A stretch of 24,750 nt of DNA from CAVPRW01 sp046727435 [NCBI: bacterium] (GTDB taxonomy: Bacteria > Tectomicrobia > Entotheonellia > J063). How positions within the stretch are numbered: the first letter of the stretch is position 1; each line of letters starts with the position of its first letter. Location of the stretch: assembly GCA_046727435.1 (NCBI GenBank), contig JBKPCR010000314.1:1-24750 (forward strand). The letters run 5' to 3'. The position numbers were made by a program, and so were the translations under genes. The notes beneath the pieces are model-generated. The model was not told where the DNA came from. It was given only the letters and a program-made list of their open reading frames with translations, and ran no database searches. This document shows, piece after piece, positions 7,453-14,480 of this stretch.

Positions 7453-7514
7453 CTCCTTTAAGGAGTTTTAGGAAAATCTTTACTTCTATTTAGAAGTATC
7501 GTACTCTTTAAGAG
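7453..7514. promoter_or_regulatory. Three palindromic operator-like sites upstream of XRE gene
   Basis: Within an AT-rich stretch unlike its surroundings: CTCCTTTAAGGAG (7453-7465, arms 6-1-6), TACTTCTATTTAGAAGTA (7481-7498, arms 8-2-8) and CTCTTTAAGAG (7504-7514, arms 5-1-5). All are perfect inverted repeats and share a CTTnnnAAG-like core. Their position 57-118 bases upstream of the XRE start fits operators for that repressor. Confidence 0.6.
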
Positions 7515-7827
7515 CACTCTGAGTTGCCTGCTCCACACGGATCATCGAGTGCGTGGAGTCAAGATCCCCTCGAGTCAATACCGAGAAGGGATTCGGCTCA
7601 GCGCGTCATCCCGTGCGGTCTCTTGGCCATGTATGCGGACGCTGATCTCACCGGCACTCCAGGTGGGAGTGGAATGCAGAGCAGTGGAACCAAGAGCCGG
7701 TGTAGGAGAAAGGCAGGCACGCTCGCGACATCGGAATTGAGGGCTTCAGGAGGCTATCAGTTCCGCTATCCCCCCATGTGATCAATCCCAGCCCAGTGAC
7801 AACCATCTTCCTTCGGAGGATGACCAC

Positions 7828-8748
7828 ATGCCCGAGCAATTGCACCTGTCGCTGCCCTGGCGGTACTGGGGGGTTCGTCCCTGTGAGGTCTGCGGACGCC
7901 AGCATGCCCAAATCAATAGCCCCCTCTGTTACGCCTGCCGCTATCGGGCGAGCAAACACCCCTGCGCCATCCCCGGCTGTCAGCGGCTCATTGCTCCAGC
8001 TTCCACGACGTGCCTGTGGCATCGGTCCCAGCAGGTGCGCAAACCGCGGGTGATCCATGTCCGCTGCCGCGAGTGCGGCGCCGAGATGACCCCGAGCCCC
8101 ATCCAAGCTTGCCCTTCCTGTCGGGCGCACACGTCTCATCTGTGTGCCTGTGGCTGCGGCCGCTATCGCCGCAAATATGACGCCGAGGGCCACATCCGGC
8201 TCTATATCTCGGGGCACAACGACGTGTGGGTGAACCGGCAGCGACCGGTGATCGCGTGCGTCGTGTGCCGGGAGCCCTTTCGGCCGAACAGCCGACGGCA
8301 TCGGCTCTGTAGCATTCCCTGCCGCACGGCCTGGCTCACCTTGAATCCGCCCAACGAGAGCAAGCGCGTGATGGTCGAGTGCACCATTTGCGGGACACAG
8401 ATCGCCCGCAAACTATCCAGCGTGCGGCAGGGCCAAGATGCCGCCTGCTCCCCCCGCTGTCGGTATATTCTCGTCGCTAACAAGTTGCGCGGTCGCAACC
8501 TCTCCCTGCCCAAGAGCTTAGCCTTGCGGCGCGACAAGGCGCGCTGCCGGATCTGTGGGTTCGACACCACGGTGGAGGTGCACCACATTATTGCCCGCCG
8601 CCATGGCGGTCCGGACACCCTGGACAACCTGATCACGCTCTGTCCCAACCATCACACCATGGCGGATCGCGGGCTGATCATGGTCAAGGAGCTACGCGCC
8701 CTCCTTACCGAGGCCCCCTTCAGCGGGGTGGCCAAGCTGACAGGCTGA
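7828..8748 (+). CDS. HNH endonuclease with tandem zinc-finger array
   Basis: 306 residues. The C-terminal HNH nuclease is clear: Cys240/Cys243, the motif VEVHHIIARRHGG with His252-His253, DTLDNLITLCPNHH with Asn267, Cys272 and His275-His276. This is the Cys-bound beta-beta-alpha-metal type that nicks or cuts DNA. Before it lies an unusually long series of cysteine knuckles: 19/22, 34/37, 46/51, 80/83, 95/98, 106/108/110, 144/147, 161/165, 185/188 and 207/211, alternating with Arg-rich segments, probably several treble-clef or ribbon zinc fingers that recognise DNA. ATG 7828 follows CGGAGG at good spacing. Such proteins occur in phages and mobile elements, including homing-type nucleases. It could be controlled from the operator region upstream. 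The nuclease call is firm; its target is unknown. Confidence 0.88.
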   Translation: MPEQLHLSLPWRYWGVRPCEVCGRQHAQINSPLCYACRYRASKHPCAIPGCQRLIAPASTTCLWHRSQQVRKPRVIHVRCRECGAEMTPSPIQACPSCRAHTSHLCACGCGRYRRKYDAEGHIRLYISGHNDVWVNRQRPVIACVVCREPFRPNSRRHRLCSIPCRTAWLTLNPPNESKRVMVECTICGTQIARKLSSVRQGQDAACSPRCRYILVANKLRGRNLSLPKSLALRRDKARCRICGFDTTVEVHHIIARRHGGPDTLDNLITLCPNHHTMADRGLIMVKELRALLTEAPFSGVAKLTG

Positions 8749-8942
8749 GGCCAGCCGTACGGGCGGGTGCCCTGCGAGGTTTCGGCTAACATGGGCGCCT
8801 TGGCCGGGGTGTCACCAGAGACCTGCTCGGTATGATCTGAGGTTCGCCCGGCCGGGAGGTCAGGGCCCCCACGGAGCCCTAGCGACGGCGCCCCCCTCGC
8901 CGTCGGGGAGCCCATCCGATATCCACGCAGAGGAGGAGTGAC

Positions 8943-9482
8943 ATGCAGCGGAGGGAGCCATGGGACATCCGTGATGTCCAACGCAAACGGCTTTACGACG
9001 CGGAAAACCGCGTCTCTGAGGGACGCGTCTGGAACAGCCTGGTGGCGGCGCAGACCTACCTTGATGGGCTGCTCGCCTCCCCATGGTGGCAGATGCACTT
9101 CCCCTCCGTGCGGTCCGTGGTGCTCTTCGACCGAGGAGGGAAGTATCCACTGGCGCACAAGGGGGGCCACGGGGGCGCGATTGAATTCCCGCGCGGGTCG
9201 CGCACCCAGCTCACGCTCCTGCACGAGCTCGCGCACCTCGCCAGCCCGCCGACGACGGTCGGTCACAGCCCAGCGTTCGCCGGCATCTACCTGATGCTGG
9301 TGCAGCACTGCATGCCGGAGCCCGTCGCCTTGCAGTTGGAGTACCACTTCTCCGCGCGCCGCGTGCGGGTGCAGGCGTACGAGGGGCCACGGCACCACTA
9401 CTTCGTCCCGCGCCGCCGGGGTGTAGCGCGCCAGGCTATAGCCGCGCGTGTGCACCCGGCGACCAGCGCTAAGCGTCCCTGA
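8943..9482 (+). CDS. Putative zinc metallohydrolase, TIGR04338-like
   Basis: 179 residues with a zincin-type active site: LLHELAHLASPP (His94, Glu95, His98) and a third probable ligand His108 in VGHSPAFAG. The pattern of an HExxH helix followed by GHSPxFxxxYLxLV matches the TIGR04338 group of putative metallohydrolases known mainly from actinobacteria and their accessory elements. An N-terminal helical part with VWNSLVAAQTYLDGLL is also typical. No signal peptide, so cytoplasmic. ATG 8943 follows GAGGAGGAG at 8930-8938. The gene stands about 195 bases after the HNH gene on the same strand, so co-expression is possible. The substrate is unknown; peptidase activity is inferred only from the motif. 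The last ~30 residues are basic and low-complexity. Confidence 0.78.
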   Translation: MQRREPWDIRDVQRKRLYDAENRVSEGRVWNSLVAAQTYLDGLLASPWWQMHFPSVRSVVLFDRGGKYPLAHKGGHGGAIEFPRGSRTQLTLLHELAHLASPPTTVGHSPAFAGIYLMLVQHCMPEPVALQLEYHFSARRVRVQAYEGPRHHYFVPRRRGVARQAIAARVHPATSAKRP

Positions 9483-9637
9483 GTTGGATCCACCAAGCGA
9501 GCTGTTGGGCGGTCAATGTGGCCGTCGGACCCGCGGCGACCCCTAGCATCTGTCGTGAGGGAGAGCGGGGGAGTCGTCTACGACGCGGCGCCCGTCATCT
9601 CTGCAAGAGGACCAGGATACACCGCCAGAGGTATCCC

Positions 9638-9911
9638 TGTGGATAGGATGGCTTCATCGCGATGGCTGTAGGGGATGGCGTTATCAGGGGATCCTATGCA
9701 TCCGGTCTCTCTGCGTGGTGCGAGCGTAGTGCGATCGCGCTCGCCGTATAAGTGTAGATGTAGAAGTGTAGAATAGGCCAGGATGTGTTCTACACTTCTT
9801 AGAACAGACAAGATTCATGGACTTAACATGTTGTTTTTATTGGATATTTTTGCCATAATGCACAAGTATAGACAACAAATGCCAGTTTCTACACATCTAC
9901 ACTTCTACACT
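9638..9911. other. Origin-like region: iterons, AT-rich core, DnaA-box-like site
   Basis: This lies in a 560-base gap between two convergent genes. TCTACAC-type repeats occur in two orientations. Left: GTGTAGA at 9752-9758 and 9766-9772 with TGTAGA between them, then the opposite TCTACACT at 9789-9796. Right: three perfect head-to-tail 8-bp copies, TCTACACW, at 9888-9911. Between them (9800-9885) the DNA is strikingly AT-rich. TGTGGATAG at 9638-9646 is one base from a DnaA box. Iterons flanking AT-rich DNA beside a replication-protein gene are the layout of plasmid-type origins; function is inferred. Confidence 0.5.
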
Positions 9912-10044
9912 TTTCACTAACGGATTGATTTCTCAGGAGAAATACAGGCATTTTGCACTCTACGCTTCCGACCACCGCTTGAGTTGCATCATTGAAAGCT
10001 CCGACAGATCGCATCATCTCTCGACCGCGAGGCTATGCGCTCCC

Positions 10045-12390
10045 TCAGTGACGAGCCTCGTGCGTTTCATCCAAGCTAATCCAGCCGTACTTGAGCGTCC
10101 GGCCACTCTTCTGTGCCTGCACCACCCCGGCTTTGCTCATGACCTCCAGATGGCGCACTAGGACAGTGTACGGGATTTTGGTCCGCTGGTGCAGCTCTCG
10201 TGCCGTGAGGGCGCCGTACTTGCGCAGCACTCTGATGAGCATGTGCTCGGCCTTCTCCTCGTGGGTGAGCGTCACCTCGTCTTGGACCTGTCCCATAAGC
10301 CGATGGAGGGAGGCGCGCCACCGCTCCGCGATCTGCTGGCCCCGGGACCAGGCCGCGAGTTCGATCGTGTGGGTTTCACGGTCGTCGTGCAGGGAGGCCA
10401 ACAAGGCCGCGATGCGGAGCGCCTTGATGGCGAAGCGCCCGTAGGAGCCGTCGAGGTCCTCATTCCCTTGGTGGCTCGCCATCGCCCGCAGGGCGCGATC
10501 GTAGCGGTAGTACGCGTGCCACACCGCTGGCGAGAGGTGATAGGTGGTCTCGGGGAGCGGATCGATGCGGATCCGGTACCGCCCGGTCGGTTTGTGTCGC
10601 CGATCCAGGATCCGGTCGAGGTCAGCCTGCGGAATGCCCAGGCGCCGGTGCCATTGCCGCAAGGGATCGATCAGGCGGCGCGGGTAGGTGATCGCCTCCC
10701 GTGGAAACTCGGCGTCGCTACGGGTCCCCTCTGGGGGGACGATGAACCCAAAGCGGGCCAGGTAGCCATCCCGCCAGAGCGCACTGTTCTTATGGGCAAA
10801 CGGCCGGAGATCGGCCGGCGTGAGGTTCGCCAGTAACGTCACATAAGGCTTGTCGAGCTGCTCCCGGCCGCGGCCGATGGTGTGATAGATGTACGTCTCC
10901 TTCTGGTCGTCGAACCGCCGCAAGATACTCCGAAAGGCCGCCATGACCCCCTCGCGCTGCATCATGGCGGCGAGATGTTGCCCGAACTCCTCATAGAACC
11001 AGCCGCGCTGGGCGGCGAAGGCGAGCTGCTGGCACAGGGCGACCTTGGCCTCGGCCGAGAAGTCATCGGCGTTTTCGGGCACATGCGCCGTCATCGCCCG
11101 GAGGAACGCCTGCGGTGTGGCATCGTCGTCGGCCAGGAGCATGCCCAGTCCCGCACGCCTCAGGAGCTCGACCGCGAGGTCGGCGGCTGTACTCTTGGTG
11201 TAGAGGGTCGTGCGCGAGGTCAGCGCCATGTAGAGCGAGGTATAGTGGCCGTGGCCGAACGCGATGCGCACCCGGCGGGCGGCTATGGTGCTGAGGTCGA
11301 ACAACCCGCAAGCCTCATGGAACTCTTCGAAGGCACGAGGCGCCCACGTGCGGCTCCACGCGATGTAGTCGTCCAGCCATCGCGACGCCTCCGCTGCCAA
11401 TATTTCATCCACCCGCGCCTGGTCCGGAAGCGGGGGACAGCGCGCCTCCGCTTCGCCTGCCTCGGTACGGCCTGCGATGATGGCGGGGGCATAGCGACTG
11501 ACGCTGGCCGCAATCCGCCTGACCTCGCCCGGGGACAGCGGTGGATCGCACCGACGCCGATTGTCTTCGAGCAGCGCTGCCAGTATCGCCGCCTCGCTCA
11601 TGCCACGTCGGCGCATGGCGCCGGCCAGGCTTGTCAGGGTCGTGTTGCGCTGCCCCTGGGGGATGCGCTCGCCCGTTCCCGAGGGCTGGCCGATGTAGGG
11701 GCTGATGGGGGCGCCAAGCCGCGCTAGCAACCAGGGCGGCATGGGGGCCACGGCGAGGTCATCAGGATGTGAACTGACCTCCCACTCATACCGCCGGCCG
11801 CTGGCGTGGAGGCTCGGCGGGAGGATCACATAGCCGCCGTCGCCGCGAATATCCAGGCCCGGGCCGAGCGTTGTGCCGGCGTTGTTGCGGATCGGCACGC
11901 CGGGGTGCTGGAGGAACAGATGTCGCCCACCGCCGCCGGAGAGACTTTCGACGGTCTCAGGCAACTTCTGGTGCGCAGCCTCGAGATCTTCCAGGGTCAG
12001 ATTTGCGCCGTGTCGGGGATCCACATCGAGCACGACCACGCCAGAGATGCTCCCGGTGACGAGGCCGATATTGGCGTCCGGCCACTTGGCCCACCACTGC
12101 CCGAGTCTCGTCGCGTCCGTAGTGGCGTCTTTTAGGCCATGGAGCGTCCGTGGATGTTTGCCGAGGTTGCGGCAGGCCGTCCCGGCTGTGCAGGAGCACG
12201 ACACGTGCAGTGGGGTATGGCCTGGTGAGCCGAGCTGGGGGCAGGAACCGGTCGCGAGGCCACACGCACAGCCGGATACCCGCGGGGTATGACAGGGAAA
12301 CACCGGCCAACCGCGGCGTGCATAGGCGAGGGCGGTGTGGAGGAGGGCATTGTCAACGGTATCTGATTGCGGTATAGTGGGTTTAGTCAT
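10045..12390 (-). CDS. Prim-pol (bifunctional primase/polymerase) replication protein
   Basis: About 781 residues. The N-terminal AEP/prim-pol domain spans roughly residues 14-210: YARRGWPVFPC, a Cys-rich insertion (Cys33, 41, 43, 50, 65, 67, 73) that may bind zinc, GKHPR (77-81), WWAKWPDANIGLVTG, the catalytic acid motif VLDVDPRHG (Asp122/Asp124), SGGGGRHLFL (His157) and LDIRGDGGYVILPPS. A primase C-terminal-like helical region follows (GQRNTTLTSLAGAMRRRGMS onward, through SPGEVRRIAASVSRY). The long middle resembles DUF3987-like replication proteins, but I see no clear Walker A. The last 70 residues form a winged helix (LRKYGALTARELHQRTKIPY). Such enzymes initiate replication of plasmids, phages and satellites. 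ATG 12390 is chosen because GAGGTG lies eight bases upstream; the frame continues to 12588 without domain content. Part of a minus-strand gene set with 12557-12760 and 12833-13459. Confidence 0.9.
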   Translation of the reverse strand: MTKPTIPQSDTVDNALLHTALAYARRGWPVFPCHTPRVSGCACGLATGSCPQLGSPGHTPLHVSCSCTAGTACRNLGKHPRTLHGLKDATTDATRLGQWWAKWPDANIGLVTGSISGVVVLDVDPRHGANLTLEDLEAAHQKLPETVESLSGGGGRHLFLQHPGVPIRNNAGTTLGPGLDIRGDGGYVILPPSLHASGRRYEWEVSSHPDDLAVAPMPPWLLARLGAPISPYIGQPSGTGERIPQGQRNTTLTSLAGAMRRRGMSEAAILAALLEDNRRRCDPPLSPGEVRRIAASVSRYAPAIIAGRTEAGEAEARCPPLPDQARVDEILAAEASRWLDDYIAWSRTWAPRAFEEFHEACGLFDLSTIAARRVRIAFGHGHYTSLYMALTSRTTLYTKSTAADLAVELLRRAGLGMLLADDDATPQAFLRAMTAHVPENADDFSAEAKVALCQQLAFAAQRGWFYEEFGQHLAAMMQREGVMAAFRSILRRFDDQKETYIYHTIGRGREQLDKPYVTLLANLTPADLRPFAHKNSALWRDGYLARFGFIVPPEGTRSDAEFPREAITYPRRLIDPLRQWHRRLGIPQADLDRILDRRHKPTGRYRIRIDPLPETTYHLSPAVWHAYYRYDRALRAMASHQGNEDLDGSYGRFAIKALRIAALLASLHDDRETHTIELAAWSRGQQIAERWRASLHRLMGQVQDEVTLTHEEKAEHMLIRVLRKYGALTARELHQRTKIPYTVLVRHLEVMSKAGVVQAQKSGRTLKYGWISLDETHEARH

Positions 12391-12463
12391 CGAGGACACC
12401 TCAGCTGCTGGTATGCGTCCAAGATGGCGCTGTCCGGTGCAGCGTGGAACTGCATCGTGCATC

Positions 12464-12496
12464 AGGCCCTCCCCGGGGTCCAGCCGGGAAGGGCCT
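12464..12496 (-). terminator. Intercistronic hairpin between RHH-like gene and prim-pol
   Basis: AGGCCCT (12464-12470) and AGGGCCT (12490-12496) pair perfectly and continue inward through a T-G pair and CCGGG/CCCGG, a ~13-bp stem with a short loop. No T-run follows in either direction, so it is more likely an attenuating or mRNA-stabilising hairpin than a full terminator. Confidence 0.35.
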
Positions 12497-12556
12497 TCAT
12501 GTTTCCAGCACCGTGATTCCTTTCCTGCCTCCCGAGTGATGACTCCTCGTCGACTC

Positions 12557-12760
12557 CTAGGTCCCGCGATACGCGAGGGGCGCATCACCTCCTAGGACTT
12601 GGCTCGGCTGCTGCGCGGCAGCCGGATACGGAAATGGCAGCCTGAGCGCCTGCCGGAGCAACACTTCGGCCTGCCATGGGACGGGACGGCGTTCCCGCAG
12701 GGCGACCTCTAGCAAGCGGTCAAACGTTTCGCCATCGAGGTTCAACGTCAGCATTGCCAT
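12557..12760 (-). CDS. Small ribbon-helix-helix-like protein (67 aa)
   Basis: ATG 12760 is preceded by AAGGAGGTG at ideal spacing, which fixes the start; the frame extends to 12802 without support. The first half has the pattern of a ribbon-helix-helix DNA-binding protein: a short strand MLTLNLDGET, a helix FDRLLEVALRERR and a second helix WQAEVLLRQAL. The P-x-P-W-Q-A-E-V-L-L-R-Q-A-L stretch is typical of Arc/CopG-like antitoxins and plasmid copy-number regulators. The C-terminus (about residues 42-67) is Pro/Ala/Gln-rich and probably disordered. Lying between an HTH protein gene and the prim-pol gene on the same strand, it is well placed to regulate replication. No toxin gene adjoins it. DNA binding is inferred. 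Confidence 0.7.
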   Translation of the reverse strand: MAMLTLNLDGETFDRLLEVALRERRPVPWQAEVLLRQALRLPFPYPAAAQQPSQVLGGDAPLAYRGT

Positions 12761-12832
12761 AACCCACCTCCTTACGTTGTTGTGCCAGTGTAACCGGGTC
12801 ACGAGCGGCAGAAATAGGACAACAAGGCTCGA

Positions 12833-13459
12833 TCAGCGCTCAGCTCGTCTGTCGTGCTGTGCCTCTCGCAGGAGCGCCTCCCAGGACAATCCGAATTCCT
12901 GCAGCCAGCGCCGCACGGTTCGATCCCTGATCTGGTAGTCGAAGCATTCGGCGACGGCCCGCTGGGTCACCGCGCGCCCCTGTTGTCGGAGCCTTCGCAT
13001 CACCGTGAGGAGCGCGGCCCGACACTCTTCCGGATGCTCAAAAAAGATCGACCCCGGCGGCCGCCCTGGCCGCAGCCGCTGGACGATCAGGCGGAGCCCA
13101 CGGCTGGCGCGCGCCTCATCACGATCGCCATGGGGGTGCTCGAGCCCTCCGATCGAGAGCGTCAGCCCCCGCGCCGGGTGCCAACGCATGTCCCCGTACA
13201 GCCGAGAGCGGCCATACCATATTCGGCTGCACCAGATCTGTAAGGCCCTGCCCGGACGGCCAGGTACTGGCTGGGCTATGAGCGCAGGCCAAGGCGGGTC
13301 TGCGCGTGGATACGGGACGACGCGGCCGACCATGATCCATCCATAGCCGGCCAGTCGGCGGTCCAGGAGCGCAAGGTGCTCCAGGGAAAGCAGGCCGATC
13401 GGCCTATCGGTCGGCATCCCCAGTTCAGCGATCAGGGGATAGAGATTCAGGTGTGACAT
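12833..13459 (-). CDS. Uncharacterised protein with C-terminal HTH (208 aa)
   Basis: The family is not recognised. The C-terminal third looks like a helix-turn-helix: AALLTVMRRLRQQGRAVTQ, then RAVAECFDYQIRDRTVRRWLQEFGLSWEALLREA, resembling DNA-binding segments in which a recognition helix (RTVRRWLQ) follows a turn. The N-terminal 120 residues are rich in Trp, Pro and Gly (YGWIMVGRVVPYPRADPPWPA; IWCSRIWYGRSRLYGDMRW), suggesting a compact beta-domain of unknown function. ATG 13459 has GGAGG and AAGG upstream on its strand; ATG 13474 is an alternative. It is the first gene of the minus-strand set ending in prim-pol, with 72 bases to the next start, so a role as replication initiator, accessory or regulator is a reasonable guess only. 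Confidence 0.65.
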   Translation of the reverse strand: MSHLNLYPLIAELGMPTDRPIGLLSLEHLALLDRRLAGYGWIMVGRVVPYPRADPPWPALIAQPVPGRPGRALQIWCSRIWYGRSRLYGDMRWHPARGLTLSIGGLEHPHGDRDEARASRGLRLIVQRLRPGRPPGSIFFEHPEECRAALLTVMRRLRQQGRAVTQRAVAECFDYQIRDRTVRRWLQEFGLSWEALLREAQHDRRAER

Positions 13460-13623
13460 GTCCTTGTCCTCCATACACTTGCTCAGGCGCAGGCGGAGCA
13501 TGTGGGTGTTGGTTTATCCAACCACCTCCGCCGGCCATTGTGCTCTAGACGCGTCATGCCGTCCGGTGATCACAGTGAGAGCGCCCTCCTCGGTCCATCG
13601 CACGCGCCTTTTGGCCCATGACG

Positions 13624-13654
13624 AAAAAAGCCCCGGGCACGGGGCCTGGGGCTT
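13624..13654 (-). terminator. Intrinsic terminator (minus-strand orientation)
   Basis: AAGCCCC (13628-13634) pairs with GGGGCTT (13648-13654), continued by GGC/GCC around an ACGGG loop. On the minus strand the stem is followed at once by a run of six T (13624-13629 are A on the plus strand). It lies 165 bases upstream of the 208-aa HTH gene, between that gene and AT-rich DNA. Confidence 0.75.
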
Positions 13655-13734
13655 GTTCTCGCGAGGACCGTCCTTCAATGATGGTCAGTGACGCAATGCC
13701 AGTGTGAACGACGCCTTGCAGGTCTCCTCTCAAA

Positions 13735-13975
13735 CATGCACCAGAGATGTTTAATAAAGTTCTACAATGTAATTAGTACAAAAGATGCAATCTTATGTCA
13801 AGTAAAATGTGTATGACGTGAAAATAGAATGTTTTAATTGGATTGATTGAGTGAATTAAGAAAGAAGGGAGAATGTCAATATTCCCAAGAATTGTTGAAT
13901 CACAGAGATTCATACGAATGCATAACGCAACGAACACTTATATCAATAACAATACCTTCACGATCGCACGGCAGA
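13735..13975. other. AT-rich, gene-free segment with dyads
   Basis: Base composition falls sharply compared with both sides. It contains the dyad TGAATC-N5-GATTCA (13896-13912) and many TTAAT/AATAG tracts. An open frame from 13847 runs rightward but becomes Ser/Arg/Cys-rich noise. The segment could hold the promoter of the minus-strand replication genes or be a transferred insertion. The rest of 13976-14480 shows no gene. Confidence 0.45.
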
Positions 13976-14382
13976 TCTGGCACTGATCGCATCTGCATGT
14001 GTTTGGCTGCCTGTGATCCGCAAGGATCTCCTGTGGCCGCTTCCGATTTGAAGGGTTCCGCGTCGTGCTGCAGACGCCTTGCACGGTGGCGTCGCCGACC
14101 AGCACACTCGTCCTGCGGAGCCGACGACTCCCCTTCGACTGATCTGACACGCCGAGCCCGATCGTCTAGAAGGCGCTGTCACCCCGCGTCCACATGGAGC
14201 CCGGGGTCTCGATCCTGCCCGTGTGAATGCGGCTGAACCCGTCATGGTGCAGGCGGCCGTGCGTTCAGGTCACCCAGAGCGACCAGCCATGTCCCTGTGG
14301 CTGGAATGTTCCAGCGGCTTCCTGATCGCCCGCCATGTGAGGGGCCCTGCCCAGCGGCGCAATTTCTCCTATCCCTCCGCGA

Positions 14383-14397
14383 GATTCCTGGTATACT
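14383..14397 (+). promoter_or_regulatory. Possible -10 promoter element for the cyclase gene
   Basis: GATTCCTGGTATACT ends in TATACT (14392-14397), about 84 bases before the cyclase ATG. No good -35 is visible. It resembles the element at 6383-6396. Confidence 0.35.
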
Positions 14398-14480
14398 CGC
14401 GGCGCGCTTCCCATCGACATGCCACCTCGACGCACGTGGCGCTGTCGTGGCCCATGCGCTAGAGGGTTGGAGGATCGGCG

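Noticed and set aside
10882-11727. 281-codon plus-strand frame antisense to prim-pol
   Set aside because: Shadow of the prim-pol reading frame.
13847-14236. 129-codon plus-strand frame in the AT-rich segment
   Set aside because: GTG-type start without ribosome binding site; the translation quickly becomes Ser/Arg/Cys-rich noise with no domain.
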